Position numbers and translations under genes: made by a program. Below are positions 26,546 through 36,295 of a stretch of 61,632 nucleotides of DNA, in pieces (the stretch's first letter is position 1; every line of letters starts with the position of its first letter). The stretch is from Roseateles sp. (GTDB taxonomy: Bacteria; Pseudomonadota; Gammaproteobacteria; Burkholderiales; Burkholderiaceae_C): positions 1 to 61,632 of the forward strand of contig NZ_JAFAGT010000107.1 in the NCBI RefSeq assembly GCF_019237615.1, in the 5' to 3' direction. The notes beneath the pieces are model-generated. The model made no database searches and was not told the DNA's origin. It saw only the letters and a program-made list of their open reading frames with translations.

Positions 26546-28093
26546 TCAGGCGGCGCGGAAGAAGCCGACCGCTTCGATCAGGCGGGTGGAGCTGTCGCGC
26601 AGCGCGTCGGCCGAGCGGCTGAGCTCGCCGACCAGGCTGGTGTTCTGCTGCGTGGCCTTGTCCAGCTCGCTCATCGCGCCGTTGACGACGGTGACGCCGG
26701 TGGCCTGCTCCTGGGCCGAATGCGAGATCTCCTCGATCAGCTGGCCCATGTTGTTGACCTCGTCGACGACGCTGCGGATGGTGACGCCGGCGTTGTTGAC
26801 CAACGTGGTGCCGTTCTCGACCTTGACGGTCGATTCCTGGATCAGCACCTTGATCTCCTTGGCGGCGCCCGCCGAGCGCTGGGCCAGCGCTCGCACTTCC
26901 GACGCGACGACCGCAAAACCGCGGCCATGCTCGCCGGCACGGGCGGCCTCGACGGCGGCGTTCAGCGCCAGGATGTTGGTCTGGAAGGCGATGCCGTCGA
27001 TGACGCCGATGATGTCGCCGATCTTCTTGGAGCTGGCGCTGATCTCCTCCATGGTCTCCACGACCTTGGAGACCACGGCGCCGCCGTTGCTGGCCGACTG
27101 GCGGGCCGTCACGGCAATGCCGGCGGCGCGGCGGGTCAGCTCGCTGGCGCCCTTGAGCGTGGAGGCGATCTGCTCGACGGAGGCGGCGGTGTTCTGCAGG
27201 CTGGCGGCGGAGCGCGTCGTGCGGTCGGCCAGGTTGGTGTTGCTGTCGGCGATGGAGCCGGAGTTGTGGGCCACTTCGCTGGCGGCGGTGGAGACGTCGC
27301 GCACGACGCCGGACAGCGCGGCCTGCATGTCCTTCATGGCCTGCAGCATCTGGCTCAGTTCATCGCGGCCCTCGACCTGGATGTCCTGGGTCAGGTCGCC
27401 GGCGCGAATGGCCTCGGCCGCGGCCTGGGCCTTGCGGGCCGGGCCGACGATGGAGCGCGAGATGACGAGGAAGGCGCCGAAACCGAGTGCTGCCGCGACG
27501 ACGACCAGGACGGCCGTCAGCATGACCGAGGTGCGCGCCACCTCGCCGCCCCTGGTGGCGAGCTCCTTGCCGCTGTCGAACTGCATGTCGACGAGCTTCT
27601 TCAGGTCCTCCTGCAGCGCGGCCTGGGCGGGGCGCAGGTCGGTGATCAGGCTTTCGCGGGCTTCGTCGGGGCTGCCGTCGGCCTGGATCTTCTGGAATTT
27701 CTCCAGCGCTGCCAGGAACTTGGTCTTGCGCTCGCGCACTTCGTTGACGACGGCCTTCTCCTGGTCGTCGGCCACTGCGGCCTCCAGGCCGGTGAGCTGC
27801 TTCTCGGCCTCCTCGGTCGCGGCGGCGATGGCGGCCTTCTGCTTCTTGATGGCGCCGGCCGTGTCCAGCAGCAGCAAGTCACGCACGGCCCGCGAGATGA
27901 TGTTGACCTGATTCTCCAGCCCATTGGCCGCGCCGATCTTCACGAGGCTGGAGTTCGCGGTGCGGTCCAGGTCCTTGGCCAGGTTGTTGGCGTTCTTCGC
28001 GCCGTAGACGCCGATGGCGACCAGCAGCACGATCAGCAGGCCGAAGCTCACGAAAAGGCGCTGGCCAATGCGCAGTTGGGTCAGGAAGTTCAT
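26546..28093 (-). CDS. Methyl-accepting chemotaxis protein
   Basis: 515 residues from ATG 28093: N-terminal membrane span ([20 protein letters not shown]), a four-helix-bundle periplasmic sensor (about 35-190), a second span, HAMP (about 215-265) and the signalling domain with the hairpin tip [46 protein letters not shown] (positions about 27005-26885). There is no C-terminal pentapeptide for CheR/CheB (ends VGFFRAA). The four-helix-bundle sensor resembles Tsr/Tar-class receptors, but the attractant is unknown. With cheZ it shows a chemotactic organism. Confidence 0.93.
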   Translation of the reverse strand: MNFLTQLRIGQRLFVSFGLLIVLLVAIGVYGAKNANNLAKDLDRTANSSLVKIGAANGLENQVNIISRAVRDLLLLDTAGAIKKQKAAIAAATEEAEKQLTGLEAAVADDQEKAVVNEVRERKTKFLAALEKFQKIQADGSPDEARESLITDLRPAQAALQEDLKKLVDMQFDSGKELATRGGEVARTSVMLTAVLVVVAAALGFGAFLVISRSIVGPARKAQAAAEAIRAGDLTQDIQVEGRDELSQMLQAMKDMQAALSGVVRDVSTAASEVAHNSGSIADSNTNLADRTTRSAASLQNTAASVEQIASTLKGASELTRRAAGIAVTARQSASNGGAVVSKVVETMEEISASSKKIGDIIGVIDGIAFQTNILALNAAVEAARAGEHGRGFAVVASEVRALAQRSAGAAKEIKVLIQESTVKVENGTTLVNNAGVTIRSVVDEVNNMGQLIEEISHSAQEQATGVTVVNGAMSELDKATQQNTSLVGELSRSADALRDSSTRLIEAVGFFRAA

Positions 28094-28307
28094 GCGATTC
28101 AGGTCCTTGTCCGGTGATCTCGGGTATAGGCGGCGGGGGGCCGCTCTTGAATCCAGCGGCGACTGTAGGGCTCGCGGCCCTGCTTTTGCGGCCCTGCCCC
28201 GGGGCCGGCGCGCAGTGTGTCGCGACCTGTGAGCATTTGCTTCATGACATTGGGAGGCTTGCGTGAAGTCGTTCACGTCGCCTTCCCCGCCCCGTGGGTT
28301 TGGGCCG

Positions 28308-29600
28308 TCAGTGCCTTGCCGCAGCGGCGCGCAGCCTCAGGACCTCGACGGTGTCGACTTCGCCCGCGTGGTGGCCGAAGGACTGGCGCAGATGGCTGGC
28401 CAGGGCGGCCAGTTCGTCGGCGTCGAGCAGGCCGGCAAAGGGCGGCATGCCGTAGGGACGCGGGTGGCCGGGCGTGGCCGGCGCGAAGCCGCCGCGCTCG
28501 ATCAGGCGGATCAGGTTGGCCGGGCTGGCCTGCGTCACGAGGCGGCTGCCGGCCAGTGCCGGGTAGGCCAGCTCACCGCTGTCGTCGCGCCGGCCCTCGC
28601 CCTTGGCGCCATGGCAGGCCGCGCAATGCTCGCGGTAGAGGCCCGCCCCGTGCTCGCGGCGGCGCGCGTCCGGCCGCACCGGCGCGGGCCGCGCGGCGGC
28701 CTGCTCGGGCAACGTGCGCAGATAGTGGCTGACGGCGGCCAGGTCGGCATCGTCCAGCGCGGCCGTGCTGCCGAGCACGACCTCGGCCATCGGGCCCTGG
28801 GCGATGTAGCCGTCGGCATGGCCGTCGCGCAACCAGCGCTGCAGCGTCGTGTCGGACCAGCGCTGCACGCCGGCCTCGGCCGGGTCGAGCAGCGAGGGCG
28901 CCACCCAGCCCAGACCCAGCAGCAGGCCGCCGCGGAAGTCCGCCGGGCCGTTGTCACCGCCCAGCGTGTTGCGCCCGGCGTGGCAGGCGCTGCAATGGGC
29001 CAGGCCCTGGCTGAGATAGGCGCCGCGGTTCCAGGCGGCGTCGCGGGCGGGCTCGGGCTGGTAGACGCCGGGCCTGAAGTGCAGCGCCCGCCAGGCCGCC
29101 ACGGCGAGCTGGGTGCCCAGCTCGCTGTCCATGGGCCAGCGCAGCTCGTGCGCGCGGCGCGGCGCGGACACGGCGGGCTGGACCTGCAGCCAGGCATGCA
29201 GGGCGTCGGCGTCCTCGCGCGTGACCAGCGTCGTGTTCGTGATCGGGTGGGCCGGCACGAGCAGCCGGCCGTCGCGGCCTATGCCCAGGTGCAGCGCGCG
29301 CCAGAAGTCGTCGGCGCTCCAGCCCGCGAGGCCGCTGGCGTCGGGCGTCAGGTTGCTGGAGAACGCCGTGCCGAAGGGCGTGGGGATGGGCCGGCCGCCG
29401 GCCAGCCGCGCACCGCCTCGCGCCGTGTGGCAGCCGGCGCAGTTGCCTACCGCCGCGAGATAGGCGCCGCGCTCCAGGCTGACCGGCGCCGTGGAGGCCG
29501 GCGTGTGGTCGCTCAGGCCGCGCTGCCAGGCCAGCAGCGCAAGGGCGACGCCAACCAGCAGGCCGGCCAGTGCGACGAGGACGGTCAGCAGGCGCTTCAT
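28308..29600 (-). CDS. Triheme cytochrome c
   Basis: 430 residues with an N-terminal signal/anchor and three heme sites: CAGCH (residue ~54), CSACH (~203) and CAACH (~333). The layout is that of the cytochrome subunit of membrane alcohol or gluconate dehydrogenases (AdhB type), which pass electrons from a periplasmic dehydrogenase to quinone or oxidase. No dehydrogenase large subunit is nearby, so its partner is unknown. Its ATG overlaps the stop of the diheme cytochrome gene by four bases, so the two are made together. Confidence 0.92.
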   Translation of the reverse strand: MKRLLTVLVALAGLLVGVALALLAWQRGLSDHTPASTAPVSLERGAYLAAVGNCAGCHTARGGARLAGGRPIPTPFGTAFSSNLTPDASGLAGWSADDFWRALHLGIGRDGRLLVPAHPITNTTLVTREDADALHAWLQVQPAVSAPRRAHELRWPMDSELGTQLAVAAWRALHFRPGVYQPEPARDAAWNRGAYLSQGLAHCSACHAGRNTLGGDNGPADFRGGLLLGLGWVAPSLLDPAEAGVQRWSDTTLQRWLRDGHADGYIAQGPMAEVVLGSTAALDDADLAAVSHYLRTLPEQAAARPAPVRPDARRREHGAGLYREHCAACHGAKGEGRRDDSGELAYPALAGSRLVTQASPANLIRLIERGGFAPATPGHPRPYGMPPFAGLLDADELAALASHLRQSFGHHAGEVDTVEVLRLRAAAARH

Positions 29601-30301
29601 TGCGTCAGGCCCCCGCAGCGCAGCGGCGCCGGTGCCGCCAGCGCCGGCGCGGGATGCGCGTCGGCCGGCATGGGCTGGCCGGCGAGGAATTGCGTCATCG
29701 CGTTGATCTCGGCCGCCGTCAGCGCCTTGGCGATACCGGCCATGCAGTCGGGCGCCTGAGCATGCCGCTGGCCGCTGCGCCAGGCGCCAAGCTGGCCGTT
29801 GAGGTAGTCGCGCGACAGGCCCAGCAGGCCCGGAACGGTCGGCTGGGTGCCGGTCAGACGCTCGCCGTGACAGGCGGTGCAGGCGGGCAGTCGGCGGGCA
29901 GCGTCACCGTGGCGGATCAGCTGCTCGGCGCGCGCGAGTTCCGGTGCGGCCAGCGTGGGCCCTTGCGGTGGTGGGTAGGGCAGGTCCAGAGACGCGAAAT
30001 GGCCGGCCAGCTCCTTCAGGTAGGCATCGGACAGCGGCGCGATCAGCTCGCTCATCAGGCCGTAGTCGCGCCGGCCGTCGCGGAAGTTCAGCAGCTGGTT
30101 GTAGAGGTAGCCGGCCGGCTTGCCGGCCAGGCGCGGGTAGTAGCCGTCCGGCGCGGCGCGGCCCTCCTTGCCGTGGCAGCCGGTGCAGGCCAGCGCCCGT
30201 TGCGCCAGCGTGTCCGGTACCACCCGCGGCGCGGCCGCGTCGGGCTGGGCCGCGACGGGGAGGCAGAGCAGGGCGGCGAGCAGGCAGGCGAGGCGGCGCA
30301 T
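29597..30301 (-). CDS. Diheme cytochrome c
   Basis: 234 residues from ATG 30301 with signal peptide (MRRLACLLAALLCLPVAAQ) and two heme sites, CTGCHGKEG and CTACHGERL, in tandem cytochrome c domains of the c4 type. Met ligands are available in GLMSELIAPL and near the C-terminus. It is the first of a two-gene cytochrome operon and is likely a periplasmic electron carrier. An alternative ATG at 30349 would place the signal peptide internally and is less likely. Confidence 0.9.
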   Translation of the reverse strand: MRRLACLLAALLCLPVAAQPDAAAPRVVPDTLAQRALACTGCHGKEGRAAPDGYYPRLAGKPAGYLYNQLLNFRDGRRDYGLMSELIAPLSDAYLKELAGHFASLDLPYPPPQGPTLAAPELARAEQLIRHGDAARRLPACTACHGERLTGTQPTVPGLLGLSRDYLNGQLGAWRSGQRHAQAPDCMAGIAKALTAAEINAMTQFLAGQPMPADAHPAPALAAPAPLRCGGLTQ

Positions 30302-30345
30302 GACCGCCATCTTGCCCGGGTGCACGGGGGCGCGTAAGGAGCAGA

Positions 30346-31758
30346 TCAAGCGGATTGCGACCGTATCAGTTCGCCCAGCCTCGTGACGGCGCGGACCAGT
30401 GCGGGCGTCCAGGGCTGGCCGCCGTTCAGGCGCAGGCAGGCGCGGAAGTCGCCACCGGCAGAGAACAGCGGGCCGGGCGCCAGGCTGATGCCCTCGGCCA
30501 GCGCGGCGCGATGCAGGGCCAGGCTGTCATGGCCCGGCGGCAGTTCGACCCAGACGAAATAGCCGCCCAGCGGCCGCGTCACGCGTGTGCCGGGTGGGAA
30601 ATGCTGCAGCACCGCCGTGCGCAAGGCCCGCTGCTGCTCGGCCAGCGCCCGGCGCAGCGCGCGCAGGTGGCGGTCGTAGTCGCCGCCTTCCAGATAGTGG
30701 GCGATGGCCGCCTGGGCCGGCCAGGAGCCCGACAGGCTCTGGCTGAGCTTGGCGCGCAGCAGCGCCGGCGCGTAGCGCCCCGCGGCCACCCAGCCGACGC
30801 GGTAGCCCGGCGCCAGCGTCTTCGCGAACGAGCCGGCATGCAGCACTTCGCCGCGCGTCGAGTAGGCCTTGGCCGGCAGCGGCGGCCCGCCCTCGTGCGG
30901 CAGCTCGGCATAGACATCGTCCTCGATCAGCGGGATGCCGTGGCGCTCCAGCAGCGCGACCAGCGCGCGCTTCTTCTCGGGCGGCATCAGGCTGCCCGTC
31001 GGGTTGGAGAAGCTGGTCATCAGCCAGCAGGCCCTGGGCGCATGGCGCGCGATGGCGGCAGCCATCGCGTCCAGGTCCGCGCCCTCGGCCGGGTCGGCGG
31101 GCACCTGGACGGCGCGCAGGCCCAGTCGCTCCAATGCCTGCAGCGCGGCGTAGAAGCCGGGTGACTCGATGAGCACCGTGTCGCCGGGCCGCGTCAGCAG
31201 CTGCAGCGACAGGTTCAGGCCCTCCAGTGCGCCATCGGTCAGCACGATCTCGTCGGGCGGAATGCTCATGCCCAGGCGCAGGTAGCGCAGCGCGATCAGC
31301 CGCCGCAGGGCCGAGTGGCCACCCGGCAACTGCTGCGTCAGCTCCGCCGGACTGGTGCGCCGGCTGCCCGCGGTCAGCGCGCGACGCAGGGCGTCCAGCG
31401 GGAAGAGTGTGGGGCTGGGGAAGGCGGAGCCCAGCGGCGCGTGGATCTCGTGCGGGCCCGTGCCCAGCAACTGGAACACCATCTCGCTGACGGCTACCGG
31501 CTGCGGTGCGCGCTCGCGCGGTGCGGGCGGTGGCGGCGCGGCCGGCGCGACGAAATAGCCGGAGCGCTCCGCCGCGCGCACCAGGCCGCGCGATTCCAGC
31601 AGGTGGTAGGCCTGGAACACGGTGGCTGCGCTGCAGCCGCGGCTGGCCTGGGTCTGGCGCACGGAGGGCAGGCGGTCGCCGGGGCGCAGCGCACCGCTCC
31701 TGATCAGGCCCGCGATGTCGTCGGCCAGCTGACGGTAGCGCGGTGCGGCCCCGCTCAC
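30346..31758 (-). CDS. MocR-type regulator (GntR HTH fused to aminotransferase domain)
   Basis: 470 residues from GTG 31758. An N-terminal GntR winged helix (YRQLADDIAGLIRSGALRPG, ATVFQAYHLLESRGLV) is fused to a class I aminotransferase-like domain with the PLP site at HAGSFAKTLAPGYRVGW (Schiff-base Lys) and SFSNPTGS. MocR proteins sense PLP-amino acid adducts and often control PLP or amino-acid genes. Its start overlaps the stop of yggS (GTGA), which encodes a PLP-homeostasis protein: a sensible functional pairing. The target promoter is not identifiable. Confidence 0.92.
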   Translation of the reverse strand: MSGAAPRYRQLADDIAGLIRSGALRPGDRLPSVRQTQASRGCSAATVFQAYHLLESRGLVRAAERSGYFVAPAAPPPPAPRERAPQPVAVSEMVFQLLGTGPHEIHAPLGSAFPSPTLFPLDALRRALTAGSRRTSPAELTQQLPGGHSALRRLIALRYLRLGMSIPPDEIVLTDGALEGLNLSLQLLTRPGDTVLIESPGFYAALQALERLGLRAVQVPADPAEGADLDAMAAAIARHAPRACWLMTSFSNPTGSLMPPEKKRALVALLERHGIPLIEDDVYAELPHEGGPPLPAKAYSTRGEVLHAGSFAKTLAPGYRVGWVAAGRYAPALLRAKLSQSLSGSWPAQAAIAHYLEGGDYDRHLRALRRALAEQQRALRTAVLQHFPPGTRVTRPLGGYFVWVELPPGHDSLALHRAALAEGISLAPGPLFSAGGDFRACLRLNGGQPWTPALVRAVTRLGELIRSQSA

Positions 31759-32429
31759 CTTGCGCCGAACACCGCCGTGCCGATGCGCACCATCGTGGAG
31801 CCCGCCGCGATCGCGGTCTCCAGGTCGGCGCTCATGCCCAGTGACAGGGTGTCCATGTCCAGCCCCTGCGCGTTCAGCGCGTCGAACAGCGCAGCCATCG
31901 CGCGATGCTGGCCGGTGGACTCGGGGCCAGGCTCGGGGATGGCCATCAGCCCGCGCAGCTTCAGGCGCGGCAGGGCGGCGACCTGCCGCGCCAGCGGCGC
32001 CACCTCGGCCGGCAGCAGGCCGCTCTTGCTGGCCTCGCCGCTGATGTTGACCTGCAGGCAGATGTTCAGCGGGGGCAGCTCGGGCGGGCGCTGCTCGGAC
32101 AGCCGCTCGGCGATCTTGAGCCGGTCCACGGACTGCACCCAGTCGAACTGTTCGGCCACCGGTCGGGTCTTGTTGGACTGCAAGGGGCCGATCAGATGCC
32201 ATTCGAGCCGGCCGCGCAGGGCGACCAGGGCCTCGATCTTGGCCAGCCCTTCCTGCACATAGTTCTCGCCGAAGGCCTGGGCGCCCGCCGCGAAGGCCTC
32301 GCGCACGGCGGAGGCCGGGAAGGTCTTGCTGACGGCCAGCAGTCGGACCGCATCGGGGGCGCGGCCGGCTGCGACACATGCCGCAGCAATGCGATGTTTG
32401 GTGGCTTGCAGGGAGTCGGAGATCGCCAT
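31755..32429 (-). CDS. yggS: YggS family PLP homeostasis protein
   Basis: 224 residues; alanine-racemase-like TIM barrel without the second domain. The PLP Lys is in LLAVSKTFP; FGENYVQEGLAK, WHLIGPLQSNK and LSLGMSADLETAI are family signatures. It binds PLP and buffers its level. Only 27 bases separate its ATG from that of the divergent pilT, an arrangement (yggS next to pilT) common in proteobacteria. It is followed by, and translationally coupled to, the MocR gene. Confidence 0.95.
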   Translation of the reverse strand: MAISDSLQATKHRIAAACVAAGRAPDAVRLLAVSKTFPASAVREAFAAGAQAFGENYVQEGLAKIEALVALRGRLEWHLIGPLQSNKTRPVAEQFDWVQSVDRLKIAERLSEQRPPELPPLNICLQVNISGEASKSGLLPAEVAPLARQVAALPRLKLRGLMAIPEPGPESTGQHRAMAALFDALNAQGLDMDTLSLGMSADLETAIAAGSTMVRIGTAVFGAR

Positions 32430-32459
32430 AATGAAACGAGGACTCCACCGCACATCATG
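32404..32459 (+). promoter_or_regulatory. Compact divergent yggS/pilT control region
   Basis: The two start codons are 27 bases apart, so promoters must reach into the opposite coding sequence. On the plus strand CATAAT (32427-32432) is a good -10 for pilT and TTGCAG (32406-32411) a possible -35 with a short 15-base spacer inside yggS. This is a visual call only. Confidence 0.35.
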
Positions 32460-33500
32460 GACATCACTCAGCTGCTGGCATTCTCGGTCAAGAACAAGGC
32501 GTCGGACCTGCACCTCTCGGCCGGCCTGCCGCCGATGATCCGGGTGCACGGCGACGTGCGCCGCATCAATGTCGAGGCTCTGGATCACCGCGCGGTCCAC
32601 GACATGGTCTACGACATCATGAACGACTCCCAGCGCAAGGTGTACGAGGAGACGCTGGAGGTCGACTTCTCGTTCGAGATCCAGGGCCTGGCGCGTTTTC
32701 GCGTCAACGCCTTCAACCAGAACCGCGGCGCGGGCGCCGTGTTCCGGACCATCCCGAGCAAGATCCTCAGCCTGGAGCAGCTGGCCGCGCCCAAGGTCTT
32801 CGCCGAGCTGGCGCTGAAGCCCCGCGGCATGGTGCTGGTGACCGGCCCCACGGGCTCGGGCAAGAGCACCACGCTGGCAGCCATGATCAACCACCTCAAC
32901 GAGAACGAGTACGGCCACATCCTCACCATCGAGGACCCGATCGAGTTCGTGCACGAGTCCAAGAAGAGCCTGATCAACCAGCGCGAGGTGGGCCCGCACA
33001 CGCATTCGTTCAGCAACGCGCTGCGCTCGGCGCTGCGCGAGGACCCGGACTGCGTGCTGGTGGGCGAGATGCGCGACCTGGAGACGATACGCCTGGCGCT
33101 GACGGCGGCCGAGACGGGCCACCTGGTGTTCGGCACGCTGCACACCTCGTCAGCCGCCAAGACGGTGGACCGCATCGTCGACGTGTTCCCCGCGGCCGAG
33201 AAGGAGATGGTGCGGGCCATGGTGTCCGAGTCGCTGGTGGCGGTCATCTCGCAAAGCCTGTGCAAGCTCAAGGACGGCACCGGCCGCGTCGCGGCTCACG
33301 AGATCATGCTGGGCACCTCGGCCATCCGCAACCTGATCCGCGAGAACAAGGTGGCGCAGATGTACTCGTCCATCCAGACCGGAAACTCGCTGGGCATGCA
33401 GACGCTGGACCAGAACCTGACCGACCTGGTCCGTCGCAACATCATCTCGCCGGCCGAGGCTCGTGCGAAGGCCAAGTTCCCCGAGAACTTCCCTGGCTGA
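32457..33500 (+). CDS. pilT: Type IV pilus retraction ATPase PilT
   Basis: 347 residues. PilT hexamers power pilus retraction in twitching motility. Seen: N-terminal KNKASDLHLSAGLPP, Walker A GPTGSGKST, Asp box TIEDPIEFVH, Walker B GEMRDLETI, His box TLHTSSAAKTVDRIVD. Length is normal for the family. pilU follows 18 bases later, the usual order. The rest of the pilus assembly genes lie elsewhere. Confidence 0.97.
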   Translation: MDITQLLAFSVKNKASDLHLSAGLPPMIRVHGDVRRINVEALDHRAVHDMVYDIMNDSQRKVYEETLEVDFSFEIQGLARFRVNAFNQNRGAGAVFRTIPSKILSLEQLAAPKVFAELALKPRGMVLVTGPTGSGKSTTLAAMINHLNENEYGHILTIEDPIEFVHESKKSLINQREVGPHTHSFSNALRSALREDPDCVLVGEMRDLETIRLALTAAETGHLVFGTLHTSSAAKTVDRIVDVFPAAEKEMVRAMVSESLVAVISQSLCKLKDGTGRVAAHEIMLGTSAIRNLIRENKVAQMYSSIQTGNSLGMQTLDQNLTDLVRRNIISPAEARAKAKFPENFPG

Positions 33501-33518
33501 TTGCGAAGGACATCGACC

Positions 33519-34655
33519 ATGGAACGCGATCAGGCCTCCAAGTTCATCAACGACCTGCTGCGGCTGATGCTGTCGCGCAAGGGCTCCGACCTCTTCCTGA
33601 CCGCCGAGTTCCCGCCGGCCATCAAGGTGGACGGCAAGCTGACCAAGGTCTCGCCGCAGCCGCTGACCGGCCAGCACACGCTGCAGCTTGCCCGCTCCAT
33701 CATGAACGACAAGCAGGCGGCCGAGTTCGAGCGCACCAAGGAGTGCAATTTCGCGATCTCGCCGCACGGCATCGGCCGCTTCCGCGTCAACGCCTTCATC
33801 CAGCAGAGCCAGGTGGGCCTGGTGCTGCGGACCATCCCGTCCACCCTGCCCACCATTGCGTCGCTGGACCTGCCCGTCGTGCTGCGCGAGGTGGTGCAGC
33901 ACAAGCGCGGCCTGGTCATCGTCGTCGGCGCCACGGGCTCGGGCAAGAGCACGTCGCTCGCCGCGATGATCGATGAGCGCAACGAGACGACCTATGGCCA
34001 CATCGTGACCATCGAGGATCCGATCGAGTTCGTGCACCCGCACAAGAACTGCATCGTCACGCAGCGCGAGCTGGGCCTGGACACCGACAGCTGGGAGGCC
34101 GCGCTGAAGAACTCGCTGCGCCAGGCGCCCGACGTCATCCTGATGGGCGAACTGCGTGACCGCGAGACCATGGAGCATGCGGTGGCCTTCGCCGAGACCG
34201 GCCACCTGTGCATGGCCACGCTGCATGCCAACAGCGCCAACCAGGCGCTGGACCGCATCATCAACTTCTTCCCCGAGGACCGTCGCCAGCAGTTGCTGAT
34301 GGACTTGTCGCTGAATCTGCGGGCCCTCATCAGCCAGCGCCTGCTGCCGCGCCGCGAAGGCAAGGGCCGTGTCGCGGCGGTGGAGATCCTGCTGAACTCG
34401 CCGCTGATCTCCGACCTGATCTTCAAGGGCGAGATCAGCGAGATCAAGGAGCTGATGAAGCGATCACGCGAGCAGGGCATGCAGACCTTCGACCAGGCGC
34501 TGTTCGACCTCTACGAGGCTGGCAAGGTCACCTACGAGGACGCGCTGCGCAACGCCGACTCGGTCAACGACCTGCGCCTGCAGATCAAGCTCAACAGCGA
34601 GCGAGCCCGTTCCGGCGACCTGTCGTCCGGCACCGAACACCTGACCATACTCTGA
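33519..34655 (+). CDS. pilU: PilT-dependent retraction ATPase PilU
   Basis: 378 residues from ATG 33519. Walker A GATGSGKST, Asp box TIEDPIEFVH, Walker B GELRDRETM and His box TLHANSANQALDRI are all intact. The C-terminal extension beyond PilT's length is typical of PilU. It works with PilT to increase retraction force. A dehydrogenase gene begins only three bases after its stop, so that gene is probably co-transcribed although functionally unrelated. Confidence 0.96.
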   Translation: MERDQASKFINDLLRLMLSRKGSDLFLTAEFPPAIKVDGKLTKVSPQPLTGQHTLQLARSIMNDKQAAEFERTKECNFAISPHGIGRFRVNAFIQQSQVGLVLRTIPSTLPTIASLDLPVVLREVVQHKRGLVIVVGATGSGKSTSLAAMIDERNETTYGHIVTIEDPIEFVHPHKNCIVTQRELGLDTDSWEAALKNSLRQAPDVILMGELRDRETMEHAVAFAETGHLCMATLHANSANQALDRIINFFPEDRRQQLLMDLSLNLRALISQRLLPRREGKGRVAAVEILLNSPLISDLIFKGEISEIKELMKRSREQGMQTFDQALFDLYEAGKVTYEDALRNADSVNDLRLQIKLNSERARSGDLSSGTEHLTIL

Positions 34656-34657
34656 GC

Positions 34658-35548
34658 ATGAGCACCCGCTCCTACGATCCCGTTCCCGCCCGCCGCGTCG
34701 CCTTCCTGGGCCTGGGCGTCATGGGCCATCCCATGGCCGGCCACCTGGCGCGCGCCGGCCACCAGGTCACGGTCTACAACCGCACCGCGGCCAAGGCCGA
34801 GGACTGGGTGAAGGAATACGGCGGCACTTGCGCGGCGACGCCGGCCGAGGCCGCAAGCGGCGCGGAGTTCGTGTTCTGCTGCGTGGGCAACGACGACGAC
34901 CTGCGCTCGGTCGTGCTGGGCGACAGCGGCGCGCTGGCCGGCATGACCTCGGGTGCCGTCTTCGTGGACCACACCACTGCCTCGGCGGCCGTGGCCCGGG
35001 AGCTGCATGCGGAGGCCGCCCGGCGCGGCGTGGCCTTCATCGACGCGCCGGTCTCCGGCGGCCAGGCTGGCGCCGTCAACGGCGCGCTGACCGTCATGTG
35101 CGGCGGCGATGCGGCACCCTTCGACATGGCCAAGCCCGTCGTCCTGGCCTTTGCCAAGGCCGTGACGCTGCTGGGCGGCCCCGGCTCGGGCCAACTGGCC
35201 AAGATGGTCAACCAGATCTGCATCGCCGGCGTCGTGCAGGGGCTGGCCGAGGCAGTGCGCTTTGGCCAGAACGCCGGCCTGGACATGGTGCAGGTGCTGG
35301 ACGTCATCGGCAAGGGCGCGGCCCAGAGCTGGCAGATGGACAACCGCGGCAAGACCATGGTCGACGACAAGTTCGACTTCGGCTTCGCCGTCGACTGGAT
35401 GCGCAAGGACCTGGGCCTCGTGCTCGACGAGGCCCGCCGCAACGGTTCGCGCCTGCCGCTGACGGCGCTGGTGGACCAGTTCTACGCCGACGTGCAGGCG
35501 CTGGGCGGCAGCCGCTGGGACACGTCCAGCCTCATCAAGCGTCTTTGA
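34658..35548 (+). CDS. NAD(P)-dependent beta-hydroxyacid dehydrogenase family
   Basis: 296 residues of the 3-hydroxyisobutyrate dehydrogenase class. Dinucleotide fold VAFLGLGVMGHPMAGHLARAG, substrate motif FIDAPVSGGQAGAVNG, catalytic Lys in GQLAKMVNQI. Members oxidise 3-hydroxyisobutyrate or reduce tartronate/glyoxylate semialdehydes; the arginine typical of the GLYR subgroup (near the nucleotide site, YNRTAAK) suggests NADP use. The exact substrate is undecided. It ends in a strong hairpin at 35550-35586. Confidence 0.9.
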   Translation: MSTRSYDPVPARRVAFLGLGVMGHPMAGHLARAGHQVTVYNRTAAKAEDWVKEYGGTCAATPAEAASGAEFVFCCVGNDDDLRSVVLGDSGALAGMTSGAVFVDHTTASAAVARELHAEAARRGVAFIDAPVSGGQAGAVNGALTVMCGGDAAPFDMAKPVVLAFAKAVTLLGGPGSGQLAKMVNQICIAGVVQGLAEAVRFGQNAGLDMVQVLDVIGKGAAQSWQMDNRGKTMVDDKFDFGFAVDWMRKDLGLVLDEARRNGSRLPLTALVDQFYADVQALGGSRWDTSSLIKRL

Positions 35549-35549
35549 A

Positions 35550-35586
35550 TCAAGCGCGCCGCCGGGCTGCCCCACGGCGCGCTTGA
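35550..35586 (+). terminator. Strong 12-bp hairpin after the dehydrogenase gene
   Basis: TCAAGCGCGCCG (35550-35561) pairs perfectly with CGGCGCGCTTGA (35575-35586) across a 13-base loop. No U-tract follows on either side, so it may protect the 3' end or act in both directions rather than be a classical intrinsic terminator. It separates the pil transcript from the convergent BON lipoprotein gene. Confidence 0.6.
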
Positions 35587-35664
35587 GCCGATGTGCGAGC
35601 GGGACATCACCCCCGAGCGTCACCCCCCTGGGTACCGGTCAGGCCTTCAGGCCTGGACGAGGGG

Positions 35665-36276
35665 CTATTGCTTCTTCGGCGTGATGCGGGCGAGCTCTTC
35701 CTCGCTGATGATCTCGAACGCCCGCACCACCTTCTTGACGCCGCTGACCTGGCGCGCGATCTCGGTTGCGCGGTCGGCCTCGCGCTCGGTCACGCGGCCC
35801 ATCAGGAAGGCCTCGCCGCGCTCGACGACGACGTCGAAGGCATTGCTCAGCAGGTCGCGCGCGTCGATGAGCTTGGCCTTGATCTTGCCCTGGATGACGA
35901 CGTCGTTGGAGCGGCTGCTCAGCGAGCTGAGCATCGTGACGGCCGTCTCGTTCATGACCTTGGTGACGTTCTCGACGCCGGCGACGATGCGCTCCGCCTC
36001 GGCGCGGTCCGCCTCGTTGCGGACCTCGCCGGTGATCAGCGCGACGCGGTTGTAGCTGTTGACATTGATGTGGACCCGGTCGCCCAGCTGCTCGCGGATG
36101 CGCGCGCCGGCCTTGAGCTCTATGGTCTGGTCTTCCAGCTGCGTGGCCGAGGTGCGGCGGTCGGTGGCGACCTGGACCGTGCCGACCATCGCGCCACCGA
36201 TCAGCAGCGGCGCGCAGCCGGTGGCAAGCGTGCTCACGAGGACGGCGGCGGTCAGGGAAAGGGTGAGCTTCTTCAT
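35665..36276 (-). CDS. BON domain outer-membrane lipoprotein (DolP/YraP-like)
   Basis: 203 residues from ATG 36276. Lipobox LATGC is followed by two BON domains (RIREQLGDRVHINVNSYNRV and KAKLIDARDLLSNAFDVVVE). E. coli DolP helps keep the outer membrane intact and acts near the Bam complex. Position downstream of the DiaA-like gene and yraN matches the E. coli yraN-yraO-yraP order. Intact reading frame and usual length. Confidence 0.92.
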   Translation of the reverse strand: MKKLTLSLTAAVLVSTLATGCAPLLIGGAMVGTVQVATDRRTSATQLEDQTIELKAGARIREQLGDRVHINVNSYNRVALITGEVRNEADRAEAERIVAGVENVTKVMNETAVTMLSSLSSRSNDVVIQGKIKAKLIDARDLLSNAFDVVVERGEAFLMGRVTEREADRATEIARQVSGVKKVVRAFEIISEEELARITPKKQ

Positions 36277-36295
36277 CGGTCTTCCATCGAAAAGG

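Noticed and set aside
26510-28117. Plus-strand Gly/Asp-rich open frame opposite the chemoreceptor gene
   Set aside because: Its repeats mirror the periodic helical codons of the receptor; no independent start or motif.
28262-28275. Palindrome GTGAAGTCGTTCAC between the chemoreceptor and cytochrome genes
   Set aside because: Five-base arms only, no second copy and no clear promoter next to it.
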